Shown here in pieces: positions 11,084 through 23,222 of a stretch of 64,000 nt of DNA (positions within the stretch are counted from its first letter, which is position 1; each line of letters opens with the position of its first letter). The notes beneath the pieces were generated by a model. That model did no database searches. It was not told the origin of the DNA and saw nothing but the letters and a program-made list of their open reading frames with translations. The stretch is taken from positions 62,001-126,000 of the forward strand of contig VXIS01000046.1 of the NCBI GenBank assembly GCA_008704415.1. The letters are read 5' to 3'. A program made the position numbers and the translations under genes. The stretch is from Sphaerosporella brunnea (lineage: Eukaryota > Ascomycota > Pezizomycetes > Pezizales > Pyronemataceae).

Positions 11084-12329
11084 TGTTGTTGATGCTGGAG
11101 TGCCTGCCTACTTTGCAGAAAAGCACTAGGGCAGCTGGGTCCTATATACTGTTTGTATAGGTGCGTAAGGTGGAGAGCTGCTGACCCGGCTAAGGTGACC
11201 AGCGGCTATATGTTCCCTCGGCTTGTATTTGCCCGTCCGACTCCCGAGCAGTTGATGCAGGAGCTTCGATCATTGGTTATTTGTCGCAACCCAATCCAAT
11301 GTGGCACCTGGTTGTCGATGATTTGATCTCAACCCTGTCGAGCTCGTATTTGCTTCAGTACTGTTCCGCAAAACCTAGATGTATTTAGCGGATAACACAT
11401 CAGGGGCACATGCACAGTGGAAGATGTGCGCGACAATGAAAAAAACCACCTCTGCAGAGAAAACCCATCATAGCTAGTACATAAAGTACCGTAGAATCTC
11501 GCGTAGATGGGATAGTGGCAAAGTCACTTGGCCACCTGGCGAAGTCACTGAGCCGCAGAGGCAAAGTCACTTGGCCACCTGGCGAAGTCACTGAGCCGCA
11601 GAGGCAAAGTCACTAAGCCACGTCCCTTACTCGCGAGAAAAACGGTGTGATAAGATACCGAAAATTGATCTTGTCGGTACCGAGTGATCTGAGGTGAATC
11701 AGAGCAAGCGGCGAAGAGGTTTGATCTGATCTTTCGCTATATTCGCTATCGATATATATACCACACCGATTGGTGATCTAATTCTTAACATAAATAAATA
11801 AATGTAACGATTAAAGTGAAAAATGGCCTGCCTTGTATAATGGTGACGAAAGTCGTGCCACGATTACCGCGATAAACGCATCCGCCTCAAGCGCTAATCC
11901 GGGCCTCGGATTATGCACAACTTCGAAGTTGACGCCACCGGAACACGACGATCATCTAACTACCAGCTTACCAGCATCGGAATGTCAAAAAATGTCGGCA
12001 TTCAAACAGTTGCCGGCCGATCCATCCCCAAGCGAGTGACCGCTAGCCGATATTATAGCGGCAAACGCCCAGGCGGGGTAAAATGGCAACTTGCGATTTC
12101 AGACCTGTCCACGCAGAATATAAATAGTGCTATATCCGAAGGGATCTCACGCTGTAGGCTGCCGGTATAAAGACATCTTCCTTTCGTAATTCTGCCCAGT
12201 TGAATGCGGTGCACACGAACCATCTTCTCCAGCATCCCCGCGTTTCAAATTCTCCCCGCCACAACTCGCTGCAGCAGCAGCATATCCCCTCGAATCGTCG
12301 TCAGAAAGGCCCACTATCAGATCACGAAA
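11084..12329. other. Divergent intergenic region with dispersed repeat
   Basis: Lies between the methyltransferase start (minus) and NPY1 (plus). Contains repeat copy A (11486-11646) and AT-rich sequence. An open, in-frame N-terminal extension of NPY1 begins at 12204. Confidence 0.6.
11486..11646 (+). repeat. Dispersed repeat with internal 43-bp tandem units (copy A)
   Basis: Two full 43-bp units (11517-11559 and 11560-11602) plus a partial third, each built from GGCAAAGTCACTTGGCCACC followed by a GAAGTCACTGAGCC half. The outer parts match, in reverse complement, 39796-39897, where the tandem part is reduced to a single short half. The units are themselves degenerate repeats of an AAGTCACT core. 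Confidence 0.85.
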
Positions 12330-13921
12330 ATGAGCGTCGCAAACGCTTCTTACAACACGGACACCGGTGCCGAGTTCAATTTCCAGGACGCGAAGCTCTC
12401 GCAGAAGTTTGGGCCTGAGGTTACAAACTACTTCTCAGGTTTGTTCTACATACATGATTACCCACTGGCATATGGGCATGTAGCTTACAGATCAAAGGCT
12501 CCCCTCTAAACCGCGTTTCCTTTCTCCGTGACAAACCTCCCTTCCTTTCCGCCGCGCTCCCGCAAGCCAAGTACCTCCTCCTCAACTCCGCTCTGGACCC
12601 CCTCAGCGCTTCCCCAAAGCGCCTTGCCTACGCCTCCTACGAAGACGTGAAGCCGCTAATTGGCAACCCCTACGACGTCTCCGAGGAGGAATTCATCAAT
12701 TCCTATGATTCACGTCTTGCACAGCCACCGCAGCTGATATTCCTTGGAATCGACGAGTACGACAAGGAGAGCGGATTTGTGTACGGCGCCGAGGGCAGTG
12801 CATCACGATATGAGGGAAGGGCCTATTTCGCGGTGGGGGTAGAAGACTGGGTCCCCACGGGAATAGAAGGAGAATGGAGGAAGACTCGCCTGAACTTGAA
12901 TCTGGCCAGGAGTGATGCTGCGATTTTGGCGCAGGCTAGATCCATCATGGATTGGAACAACCGCAACAAAGTATGGATTTCCCCGGGCCCAGAGGGTTTT
13001 TTTTTTTTTTTTTTAAGTCTGGGGAAGGTTTTGAGGACTGACTTTGGACGGGGAAGTTCTGTTCCGCTTGCGGAAGCCCCACAATTAGTGTCAATGCCGG
13101 CACCAAGCGTGTTTGCCCGCCATATGACAAGGCCCTGCAAAAGAGTGCCGATGCAACCCCGGCTGAACGCCCGCCGTGCATTAGCCGTAAGGGAGTGCAC
13201 AACATTGCGTTCCCGCGTACTGGTACGCCTGCCGCGAGCCTATCTTTGCCTACTATGGACAGCAACTAACAACTCCAGACCCAACCGTCATCATGGCCAT
13301 TGTCAACAGCACCGGCGACAAAGTGCTTCTCGGCCGGCAACGTCGGTGGCCAGAACAGTACAGCTCTTCCCCACATTAAATTACCGGCCTTACACTGACC
13401 GAAATAAAAGCTTCTACTCCTGCCTTGCAGGCTTCTGCGAGCCAGCCGAAAGTGTCGAGGAAGCGGTGCGCCGCGAGACTTGGGAAGAGTCCGGTGTGCG
13501 CGTTGGAAGAGTGGTGGTGCACTCTTCGCAGCCATGGCCTTACCCCAACAGCTTGATGTTAGGCTGCGTCGGCGAGGCGCTGCCAGATGGGGAGCAAATC
13601 CATCTTGGACATGATCCCGAGCTTCACCGTATGTCCCCAAACCTTGACTACATGTGTGGTGTGTGTGTGCGCTGAAAATATCCAGAGGCTGAGTGGTTCC
13701 CGATCTCGTTTATCCGCGAAATGCTGAAGAGACCGGCTGCTGGCCTAGATGAGGGCACGCCTGAAGGATTCCAGGAGGTATGTTTCGATTACCCTTGGTG
13801 ACTGGACAGTTACTGACTGTGTGGGTAAAAGGGCGATATCAGGTTGCCGCCGGCTACCGCGATTGCTTCCCAGCTGTTGGTGGCCATTACGAACAACTAC
13901 CACGGTGGTCTCAAAATCTAG
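12330..13921 (+). CDS. NPY1: NADH pyrophosphatase (Nudix hydrolase, NUDT12/Npy1 family)
   Basis: Hydrolyses NAD(H) to NMN(H) and AMP; fungal and animal members are often peroxisomal and may also de-cap NAD-capped RNA. Seven exons join in frame: 12330-12438, 12498-12970, 13057-13222, 13279-13357, 13411-13628, 13686-13777, 13832-13921 (408 residues). Visible in order: the N-terminal NUDIX-like domain (SPLNRVSFLRDKPPFL), the zinc ribbon (FCSACG, then RVCPP and RPPC), the Nudix box GFCEPAESVEEAVRRETWEE with SG following, and the NADH-type SQPWPYPNSLMLG motif downstream. Intron 2 contains an 18-nt T run. The C-terminus GGLKI is not a canonical peroxisomal SKL signal. An in-frame ATG at 12204 would add a 42-residue basic, acid-free extension. 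The start at 12330 is the conservative choice. Confidence 0.92.
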
Positions 13922-14350
13922 AGTACTTACATACCCGAAAGAAGGGGGAAAGGAGCAAGAGCGATAGATGTACAGACTCATAGATAGAGTAGATGCACGA
14001 AGTCTAGAGGCTTTCAATTTTACTACCTCATATCACGATATATGCTTAGTGTCTAATTACAAAATCCTATGTACACTTAGGCCTCCGTCGATTAGCACAT
14101 GGCTACCACAAACCCCACTTTCTTAGTAGGATTACTAGCCGGGTGAGGATCCGGGCCTTCCTATAATACCGGCGTTTCTGCCGTATCCATTCCATGGCTC
14201 TCTGCAGCCACGACCTCCTGCCGGCACTCCTGCGGTTCACCAATACCACGGCGATCACGCTAAATCTTGCGGCGTCATTAATAACAGGGGGGGGGGGAGA
14301 AAGAAAGAGAGACTTACAGCGCCGCCAACGCCCCCTGTTGTGAGCAGCTT

Positions 14351-14377
14351 TGCTGCTGCTGCTGCTGCTGCTGCTGT
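14351..14377. repeat. (CTG)n microsatellite
   Basis: About nine perfect TGC/CTG units, in non-coding context as far as can be seen. Confidence 0.9.
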
Positions 14378-14688
14378 TGCGCCGTATTACCCGGGCTTGA
14401 TGGGTTCATATTGCTACATACCTTTGGGTGGAGAGGAGAGGATAGGGTCGTCCGATGTTATAGACATGCTCCGCCCTTCAAGTTTCTTGCGGCGTTTTCA
14501 TCCTGAAGCAATGCATACCCACCACTCCCCCCCCCCCCCACCACCACCAGCCGGAGATCTGGTGGGGGTTGGAAGATTCTCGTGGGGGGGGGGGGGCGGG
14601 TGCATTGTGACAGTATGTATGAAGTCTTGTTTTTTTTTTTTTTCAGTCATGTTGACACCAAAAGTATACTGCGCATGCCTCGGCATCC

Positions 14689-14708
14689 CATCCATCCATC
14701 CATCCATC
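14689..14708. repeat. (CATC)n microsatellite
   Basis: About five CATC units. Confidence 0.8.
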
Positions 14709-16227
14709 AGCATCAATATTCCTGGTCGATATCGACCGAGAAACGACGGTGCACATGGTGTTTGAATATCCTTAAGGACTGCTGTGGGTCGAGGAGCATG
14801 GCGATTCGTAGCGAAAGGGGGGGGTACGTTATGTGAGCCCAGGACTTGTGGTTAAAATCCTGTGAGTTTGGGGGCACCGAAGGGCAAGCAAGCAAGACTT
14901 CATCTGTATAAATGTCTCCCGTGGTGGGCCTGATTCTTTGGGACTTTCTTCTAGTTGTGGGAAAATACGAGCATGCTGTAGTCCGATGTAATTGTGATAT
15001 CAACTCTAGGTGTTTATGTCCCTCTGTGGGCCCTGTAAACTTGAAAGTCAGTACCTTCTCCATATACACAGTCCCTTCGTACCTAGAACTGTGGCTACCC
15101 CATCAGAAGCGGACCACTTTTCCCCGAATCATTTCATATGTCTTCACTCGTCAGGCCAAATATGGTTAAGACTCCAGACGGATTTCTTGACGACGTCGTG
15201 CGAATCATACACGGTGACTGAGAATCAACGCTGTAATGCTTAATGGATTAGGGAGAGAGTGTGCCGTTGAAATATCCCCTGCCACGCTTGGCACGTCCCT
15301 GTCGATCGTCTTGAAGCAATAGCCACGGTCTGGCTCTTGCGGGTCCAGTTCGGGAGAGATGCATACACAAAGCAAAGCAAAGGCAAGTTGAAGGCTCAGT
15401 TCGAGCCTCGGGGTTCAACACGGCAGTTGCATCTCCCTGGTGTGCTATTGTTGGGGGTTATCCAGCCGGGAGATCTTTGAAGGCACTTACTTATTGTGTC
15501 TGGAGCTTTCGTTAGAAAAGTCTCTCCTCGAAGTGAAGTGACGATTGTTGTCCTGGAAGGAACTGTCCGGATTCACCCGCCACAATAGGGAAGGAATCTG
15601 CCGGTTTCCTCTACCTCCGTGCGAACAAAGCCGAGATCATGCGGCACAAACGCGGGCCGTCTTGCAGCACAAACTGCGCCAGCGACGTCGAGTGACAGCT
15701 CGTAAAGGATCTCTGGGCAGAAGTACTGCTATACAACAGCCAATAGAAGAAGCCCAGCTCCTCTTTCAATAGCGAGGCATCTGACTGATATAGTGGTCCC
15801 CAAGAAAGTTGATGGAAACAGCATCTAAAGCCCCCGTTAGTGTTGTCTGCTCACTCCAGTCCCGCCGGCTTGACATCACCAACCTCCAGAAAGTTGATGG
15901 TCAAGGTGAAGCCATCTGATCAAAGCATTTCTCCTACTCTCTACCCTACCCTCACACCTCCAACTGGGCAAAGCATTGCAACAAACACCCCCCTTGAACC
16001 CTCATTTTGGCGATTCCTCTCTCAAGGTCACCCCAGACGACCACCTGCACCATCTCGCGCCGCCCATCTCTCCGCCAACCCCCCAAACGCAAGTATCAAA
16101 CAAGGGCCAACTGTTGTTCGAGTAGCATCGACCCAGAGGCGGTAAGATCCTGTTGATGCAGAGCAAGTACGGTATTAGTGGAGACTAAAATTCGGACTAC
16201 CAATGAGCAGAAGAGAGTAAACTCACG

Positions 16228-16802
16228 ATGGCGTCTTACGAGCTGCCATCCGGCGTCCTGATTGTCTTTTTGTACGACGAACCGTTCGGAGACTTGTCCT
16301 CAGACGTTGTGATCCAACAGCATCTCGAAGTCCTTGGTTCCTTTGTGAGCTATTATAACGCCAACGGAAGAGTCTGTTTATCCTGCGCATGCTCACAGAA
16401 TGCCTTTTGCTGATGCACCTCCAGGATACGGCAGGCAAGTCCCCAAGCGGTGCGGCGGCTCATGCGTATCCCGCAGCCGCGCTGGTCGTCAGGTAAGCAC
16501 CGGTGCCCTCAGACTTTGACCATAATCTGTTGATCATGTCCGGCAGCTCACTCCACCACCGTTCGAACCACTCTGCCCGGGAACAGCAACATATTACCGC
16601 GTACGTTTGCAGCAGAATCGGATGGAACCTCGAACCCAAGCGATCCAACGCTTGTGTACATATTTACTCGTGGAACGAGCAGATCGACCAGGGATTCAGC
16701 GGATACTGGATCAAGAACAGCAACTCCAATACTTTCAAGAGTCCAATCGTGGGAGAGAAGCTCCAACGAGCCCTTGACAACCAGCGAGAACTTCCGCTCT
16801 AG
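16228..16802 (+). CDS. Weakly supported three-exon hypothetical gene
   Basis: The first exon starts MASYELPSGVLIVFLYDEPF and can end at 16344 before a GTGAGC donor. A second exon follows a CTCCAG acceptor near 16423 and ends at a consensus GTAAGC donor near 16493. A third follows GGCAG near 16547 and runs to a TAG at 16800-16802. Both introns have good donors, and the joined frame is open and ends in a Lys/Asn/Ser-rich tail. No domain is recognised and codon use does not help much. It could be a decayed gene or chance in a gene-poor region. Confidence 0.3.
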
Positions 16803-19800
16803 CACTGGATTATTCCCTCCTCGCCTGAAAAAAAAAGAAAAAAAAGACGTTTGTTGTAGGCATAATGGTGAGTTTATCCGCGTTGCTGTTGAGTGAGACT
16901 TCCATTGACCATGTTCCTAGAGCTATATACCCATACTTTTTGCTTAGTTACCGAAGAAAAAAAAAACGGCTATTATGCCGTGGTTTTGTCGAAATTCGCT
17001 CCCTGCCCCGTGAAAAATAATGTGTCTACCATACCCCGTCTACTACCATCTGCATGACGCGTGAACTATCTCTCCACCACAGGTGTAGCACCATCCCCGT
17101 CTCGTCTCCGCCACTACCCTCGTTGCGTCTCCTCAAGCACGCCTTGAGTAAGTACATACATATATGTATATATGTAAGTACCTATCTACATACCCGCACA
17201 TCATTGCTGCTGGTATGCAAGTCACACAGGATTCTACCGGCTTTAGCAGTCTGGGCGCCGACCCGAATGAACGGTTCTCGGGCAGAGCTTCCCAACATAC
17301 GCCAAATATAAAGCCACAATGCGAGGGTTGGCCAGTGCATGCACATTTGGACCCGCTAGGACAAAGTCCTGGCAGACAAGGCTGTCAGTGTTGAAGATTC
17401 CGATCCGGAGATGTCTGATGTCGAGTCAGGGAAGTGCCACCCCCCCGGGGGCGAAAAAGTGACAATGAGGCAGTGTTCTCGATAGCCAGCTGCCCTCGGG
17501 ATGCGTATAAAGAAGCCGGCGGGACTGGTTTTTAAATCAGGCCGGCTTCAAAGCCTGCAGCTTTGAAAGAACGAGTGCTCTCCAGTGAAGCGTCTGCATA
17601 GGAATTACCCCAACTTGCCCGTGCCATAGTCCTGTTGGTGGATCCCATGTATTCCAGGTCCGTCTGTGCTCTCCTGGGACTGGCAACGCAATCACTGGCA
17701 GTGATAATAGCCCACCGGGTTTTGGCTGCAGCCGAAACAGCCAACCTTCTCGTTCAGCCATCCAGCAGCCCGCCGGCGGCTACCGAGTCGAGAACAAATA
17801 GACAGGGTATGGTGGATACATTATTTTTGATGGGGTGCGGAGAGAATTTCTCAGAAACCACAGGGTCCACAGCATAATGGCCGAAAAAAGTCTTTGAAGG
17901 GACGACAATAATTCATCTTTCTACTCATAATTGGCAAGTATCTTTCTTAGAGCTTTAGTCAGCATCATGCTGCAGGTTACTTAAGAATGGCCGGTAAAGG
18001 TGTTGGGGGAATTTTGTCGGCGTATGCATATGGCGTTGTTTGGGTTGCCATCGTTATCATTCGTCTTGTTTCTATGGTCAGGGTTTCACCGTCGGGGGAT
18101 CATTCTGCGCTGGCGCTCTGTGTTCCGGCCATGGACGGCGAAGGGGTGTTCTTTCTTGTCAGAGGTTGCAATACAATACGATGAAAAGGTTCGAATTCAC
18201 TCACCGGTTCGAATGGAATCTGCACCGCGGCTTATGTTTGAACCGCTGCTTCCGCGGGAAGGCCAGTGAAAACAAGGTGTTACCGAAAGATCATCCCACT
18301 TGCCAGGGAAAACACGATCGTTTCTCACTGCTGCTGCTGCTTCTGCGCGCTGCATTCCCATCCCGAAGAAGAGTGAAGGCATGCAAAGCCGCTTGCCTCG
18401 GGGCTGCAGGAATTTCTGGTGTGGTTGACGTGGTGTGCATGCTGGGTGTATCTGAGGAATGCAGGGCCACAAAGCGATGTGTTGCTTCTCGAGCTGGTTC
18501 CGACCCCAGAACTTTCAATGTTGCCCTTCTATTCACCAACTGCAACATGCACGTGCTGACACTTGCAATCAAGCTCACAGCTTCTCACTCGCCTAGCCGT
18601 TGCTGCAATGCTGGGCCTACATAGATTCTCTTAATGCCGTATGCCTGCTTAAGTACCAGTGCACCAGTAGTAGGCTTAGGCGTAAGGTGTAGCATAGTCT
18701 CTTCTCTCACATATGTCATGGCCGCAAGCGGCCGAATACAATATGATTATCATAAAACAAAAAAACTTAGGGTACCAGTCCAGCTGCCGACCAAAAAGTC
18801 AGCACCAATTACAATTACGCACCTTGCCTCGCTCGGCTTCGAATTCCGATCCCGATCCCCTGCAGGCCCGCCGCATAAAAGCTCTTACGTGACGTCTGCC
18901 GTCGATGGCATCAATGCAGCTGAAATTGGACGGTTCGATCATATTGGTACCGAGAGCTTTTCTCGTGAGCCAAACAAACCAGTTTCAGCTGGTTGGAGGG
19001 TGGAACTTGCACTCGATGGGATCGGTCCCACGGGAACTACTGAGAGCGGTAGCGGAAACCCAGGGGACAGTTTTGTTCCGTCACAGGTACTCACTTTTCC
19101 ACCCGAAGCTGGCTTGATCTTCGGCCAACGGCTGCTTTTCTCCATCCGGGAAGCCGCGCAAAATTTCCGGGCTTCTTCACCGCTTGTTTGACGCTGCACG
19201 ATTAATATGTAACTGCATCCGCCAACAGTGGCTCAAAGCGTTTCTCAACGTCGGGCCATATGAAGGGCATAGAAATACTTGCAAATCCGGGGTATACCAG
19301 AGCACAGCGCGCGGAATGAAGGAAGGTGCTGAAAGGGGAAAGAAAGGGAGCTGCGGCTATACTAAACTAGCCAGGCCCCATAGGCGCCGAGGGCCGCCGA
19401 CATGGACATGGGCCATTGAATCGGTGATGACTGCTTTTTCCCGCATCGGGAGACCCCCACTCCCTGACATCCTCCTTCGCTCACTCGGGCTGTGTTCTAG
19501 GGTTCACCCAGACCGAAAAGCGCACGCCATGCAGCAAAAAGCTATGCGGCATTTTTTACAGGCATTGTGCCTACACTGCTTTTGGTAACTACAAGGAAAA
19601 TTGACACGCGTTTCCCGCTGGCCATGGCAAGTGCGGGTGATGATGATGATGGAATCGTGCGCTTGTCCAAAGGTTTATTTATTCCCTGTGCCGGGATGTT
19701 TCAGGAAACACACTGTGTCCAATTTCTACCGATGATCCAGACGTCAGGCATGCTTTGGTTTCCCATGTTTTTGGTTGCAGGTGGCCGGGAAATCGTGTGC

Positions 19801-21093
19801 CTTGTTGGCCAGCTGCAGAAACATTTCTTCGACGGCATGATCTGTGCCGGCAAATTTTCCATGTCTATATTCAGAAATCGCAGCAGAGAGCAAGGTTAAA
19901 AAGAAAAAGAAAAAAAAAAAGATCAAACGAACCCATCACAGCTGTGGTTGCTCCATTGGTGGAAGTGTCCTGAAGCGGGGATCATGCTCCTTGTGAGTGG
20001 CTACTCATGCGATGGGCTTCTGCCACAGCATAGCAGGTATGCCGCGCCTGTGCAACATCCATCGAAGCTGTTACGCGCATACATCTAACTACAGACTTTG
20101 GTTGCGAAAACAGATGAACGAAAATTGACGTCCCTCTTCTGGATCGAAGCAAAGTGTCAAGATCGAATACAGTAGAATCAACCCCGCATAACTGTGATTT
20201 TGAGTGCATAGGCGTGTGGAAATAGGTAGTTCCGGCAGAGGGGCGGCACCGCCAGGAACGTTATGTATGTTCAATATGTATGCCAGCCATGGTGAAGCAG
20301 CAAAGCAGCAAAGCAGCAGCTCCTTCCGTTTTCTTTATTTACTGCCTTCTCATGCATGTCGTTGGTAATTCCGGAAATTACCTATTGTGGCTTCGAGTAG
20401 GGTATGAAGTTACTTCTACAAGCAAGAAGCCGTCTTGTTGGTTGATTAATGACTGGATGGTTGGAGTACATATCGGCGGCAGCACGTTTGCTTGGTTAGA
20501 AAGCGGAAAGTGTATGCGTGATTGATTGATCGTACAATTTTTTTTCAGCTCCCAGCAGCTCCGCAAATATGTGTGCCAAGTTCCAACCTTTCGAAGCAGG
20601 GTGCGAGTGAACTCGAGAATAATGCATGTCTTCTTCTCGTTTGGAGAATAGCCCAAGTAGATAGATAGCTATTCTGACTTCTGAGACTTATAGGTAAGGA
20701 ATACGGAGCGCCGCCCCAATCACCTTGCGCGACCCAGATTTTTGGGTGTCTGTAAGTTTGAATAGACGTCTACAGTACCCCCCTCTATTCAGACTTTTCA
20801 TCTGGAACGCCGATTTTCAGAAATCTAAGCTCTGAAATCTTCCAGATCGCTTCCAAACCCCTCTAAAACCTCTCTACGGCAAGTCTATTTGGTAATATAG
20901 AACGCCAGGTATACCTACCTGATTGTTCTATTCAGCCCCAACAGAGCGACGGGAAGGCTTCCATATATATATGAATTTTAGAAGTGTAAACCAAGAACCA
21001 ACGAACTATCAACGTTGCAACTCACTTGCACATCTGGACAGACCCAAGAGGGATAAATGTATTCAGCCATCGTCATTTCATTTTGGTCCGCAT
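16803..21093. other. Gene-poor region with transposon relics
   Basis: 4.3 kb without a supported gene. Contains the hAT-like relic near 17.47-17.6 kb, an 11-bp hairpin near 20.76-20.80 kb, and A/T homopolymer tracts. Short open frames here show no motifs. Confidence 0.5.
17471..17601 (+). mobile_element. hAT-like MITE relic with adjoining dispersed repeat copy 2
   Basis: Begins CAGTGTTCTCGATAGCC, nearly the same terminus as the intact MITE at 34148 (CAGTGTTCCCAATAGCC), and further in has GGGACTGGTTTTTAAATCAG, matching that element's GGGCTGGTTTTTTGATCAGA. The right terminus and target duplication are not recognisable. Bases 17561-17601 are the second copy of the short repeat also seen at 9783-9826. 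Confidence 0.55.
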
Positions 21094-21510
21094 TTATTGT
21101 CGCAGAAGAGAATCCACAATCGGCGGCCTTGGGGAGATAGGCAAACCAAGCACCCCAAACTTTTGCCTCGATGTTAGCGTGAAGGATATGGCGGTACTTC
21201 GAGTCGACGGTGCCTGAAAATAATTATCTCGCCTAAGGAACTCCTTTTTGTTCACTTCTAGTCCTTCGAGCATCTCAATGTCAATCTCAGCTCCAAATCG
21301 AGGAGTAGAATGAACAACAGCCGGCATGTTTCCATGTGAGCGTAGATACCGGGGGATGTTAGAAGTCAATAATTCAACCTGACGGACAAGGACGGTGGAA
21401 CGAAAATGCATTGTCAACGAACCGAGACCAGATACGGAGGCGAGGACTTGGTCGAGGATCTTGTCTCGCCCTGCTCTGTTGACATGATTGATGAACGCTC
21501 GTTTGGGCAT
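21094..21510 (-). CDS. Hypothetical protein, 138 residues
   Basis: A single open frame starting MPKRAFINHVNRAGRDK with a protein-like composition (mixed alpha/beta pattern, few low-complexity runs). No family is recognised. It lies alone in a gene-poor region, so it may be a small gene, an exon of a decayed gene, or chance. Confidence 0.3.
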   Translation of the reverse strand: MPKRAFINHVNRAGRDKILDQVLASVSGLGSLTMHFRSTVLVRQVELLTSNIPRYLRSHGNMPAVVHSTPRFGAEIDIEMLEGLEVNKKEFLRRDNYFQAPSTRSTAISFTLTSRQKFGVLGLPISPRPPIVDSLLRQ

Positions 21511-22720
21511 TGACGCTATTGCGCTGTGCTTGGTTGAGATGAATCAATTGGACGGTGGGTATTAGATAGTATTGAGGCGGCATCTGATAGCTCCTTGCTC
21601 AACGCGGGGGTGGGGATAGTATTCACAGCTACTTGCTACCAGCAGCCAGCTGCAGACGATGACTTAGCCCTGACGTCCCACTTGCTGAAGAGGACACATT
21701 AGCTTCACTGGAAATCACTCACTTTGTTTTTTAAAGCCTTCATCGCCCGCTCGGCTGGCTACTTAGACAACGTCGACCAGCCGCTAGCTATAGGGCTGTG
21801 CATACCACTGGCCCGAGGAATACAAGAGGGATTTGTTGGAGGGGTGGCAGCGTGAGAGGTGCAAGAGGCAGCGGACAAGGAATTCGAGGGGACATACTGA
21901 GCGCATACCTAATTGCATATGCGCGCTCAAGACACTGGGTTCCGGGCGTGCAACCTATCGACAAGCTTACATAAGAGGTACGTATTGGAGAGGATTCGAA
22001 GCCAAGCGCCGGACATGTATGTTCTTTTCCGAGCATAGAGTAGAGTACTAGTACCTAACTCTGGTACTTATGGACACTTGCGCGGTGGACTGTGGTGTAT
22101 TTTTTGTTTGTTTATTTATTTATTTTTTCCTCGGGGTCGCAGCACCGCCCGCCCGCCGCACATAGCTGATTGCGCTGCTGCTTAGTGCTGTCGGGGACTG
22201 CTGTTCTATCGGTGATGCAAGTGATGTTTTCAGCAAGGATTGCGTCGTCCCAGTCCCACCCCCCGCGAATGAGAAGATCATTCAAAAAAAGGCAACCCCA
22301 CTTCACTTCGCCTCTGAAAAAAAAAAAAAGCCCCCCCAAAGAGAACACTTCCCCTCTCGCATCTCCTCCTCCTCCTCCTTCTCCCTCAAATACGTAAATC
22401 CTACTCTGCCGAAAGACCTTATTTCAACAAACCCCCATCCTTCTTCCTTCCACTCACACCCATACGCTTGAATCCAACGCCAATTTATCTCGCGCTGCTA
22501 TCCATTGGGAAAACATCAAGCATTGCCCACGACAAACAAACTGCAGCACCCCCCCAAGTTGCAAAGCTGTCGGACCCACGGTTCTCCGTCTTAAATAAAC
22601 ACCCCGTCCACGGCTGCCAGGTTTGTTCGTCTAGACATTAGTTCTGGCGGACTGCACCGGCACCGTTTTTTAGGCTTACACAGCCAAACAATTCCTTTTT
22701 ACCAAAGCCTTTCAATTCTT
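21511..22720. other. Intergenic upstream of SPE2
   Basis: About 1.2 kb with C-rich, T-rich and A-rich tracts close to 22.1-22.6 kb, probably the SPE2 core promoter side. A plus-strand open frame near 21.79-22.05 kb is basic and protein-like but unrecognised and not called. Confidence 0.45.
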
Positions 22721-22768
22721 ATGAGCCGAAGGCAACTCCTTCGATTCCTCAGCCTCCGCAAGAAGTGA
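22721..22768 (+). promoter_or_regulatory. Upstream ORF 1 in the SPE2 leader (candidate)
   Basis: A 15-codon ORF, MSRRQLLRFLSLRKK then TGA, beginning about 500 nt before the SPE2 ATG. AdoMet decarboxylase mRNAs of plants and mammals carry regulatory uORFs; this is a positional analogy only. Whether it is inside the mRNA is unknown. Confidence 0.35.
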
Positions 22769-22806
22769 GTTCATCCTTCAAGCTGTCGTTTTTGCAGGAC
22801 TCGAGC

Positions 22807-22992
22807 ATGGCTGTCCATGACGTCGGGAAGACTGGAACGACCCGCGGAGAACAGTGGGCTGATGGCTTTCTTCGTCGGTACATAGGCCCAGATAACACGA
22901 CTCCCGATAATCTGTATTCAAACCATCCGGTCCTGTTGAACCGCCAAATCTATCAATTAGTACTCTGCAAGCAAACCTCCTCGTCTGCTTGA
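22807..22992 (+). promoter_or_regulatory. Upstream ORF 2 in the SPE2 leader (candidate)
   Basis: A 61-codon ORF starting MAVHDVGKTGTTRGEQWADG in the leader of SPE2, out of contact with the main ORF. It has protein-like composition. It could regulate translation or be a short unrelated frame. Confidence 0.35.
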
Positions 22993-23222
22993 CCGGTATC
23001 TACGAAGAGGTATCGGTATCTTGACGACGGGGCGGCGAATCAATCCGCCGATCATTACAAACTTTCATTCCAACCTTCACCGACTCCTTCTACCCGCTCC
23101 TCCGCCCTCAGGTTGATTCCGGTCTTCGCCATTGAATAGATTCCGCACAAGTCTATTCAAGAAACAAGATAAGGTTACGCTTAAAAGTACAGAAGTACAG
23201 CAAAAACACTTATTCACAAAAA

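Larger units (their letters stand above)
13922..16227. other. Gene-poor region with simple repeats
   Basis: No supported gene. Contains a CTG microsatellite, C/G homopolymer runs near 14.29, 14.53 and 14.59 kb, a T run near 14.63 kb and a CATC microsatellite. Confidence 0.5.

Noticed and set aside
18180..18240. GGTTCGAAT-like B-box motifs suggesting a tRNA
   Set aside because: No A box at the right distance and no cloverleaf can be folded.
21795..22040. Basic, protein-like plus-strand frame (LLEGWQRERCKRQRTRN)
   Set aside because: No ATG, no clear splice sites and no family; noted only as a possible relic.
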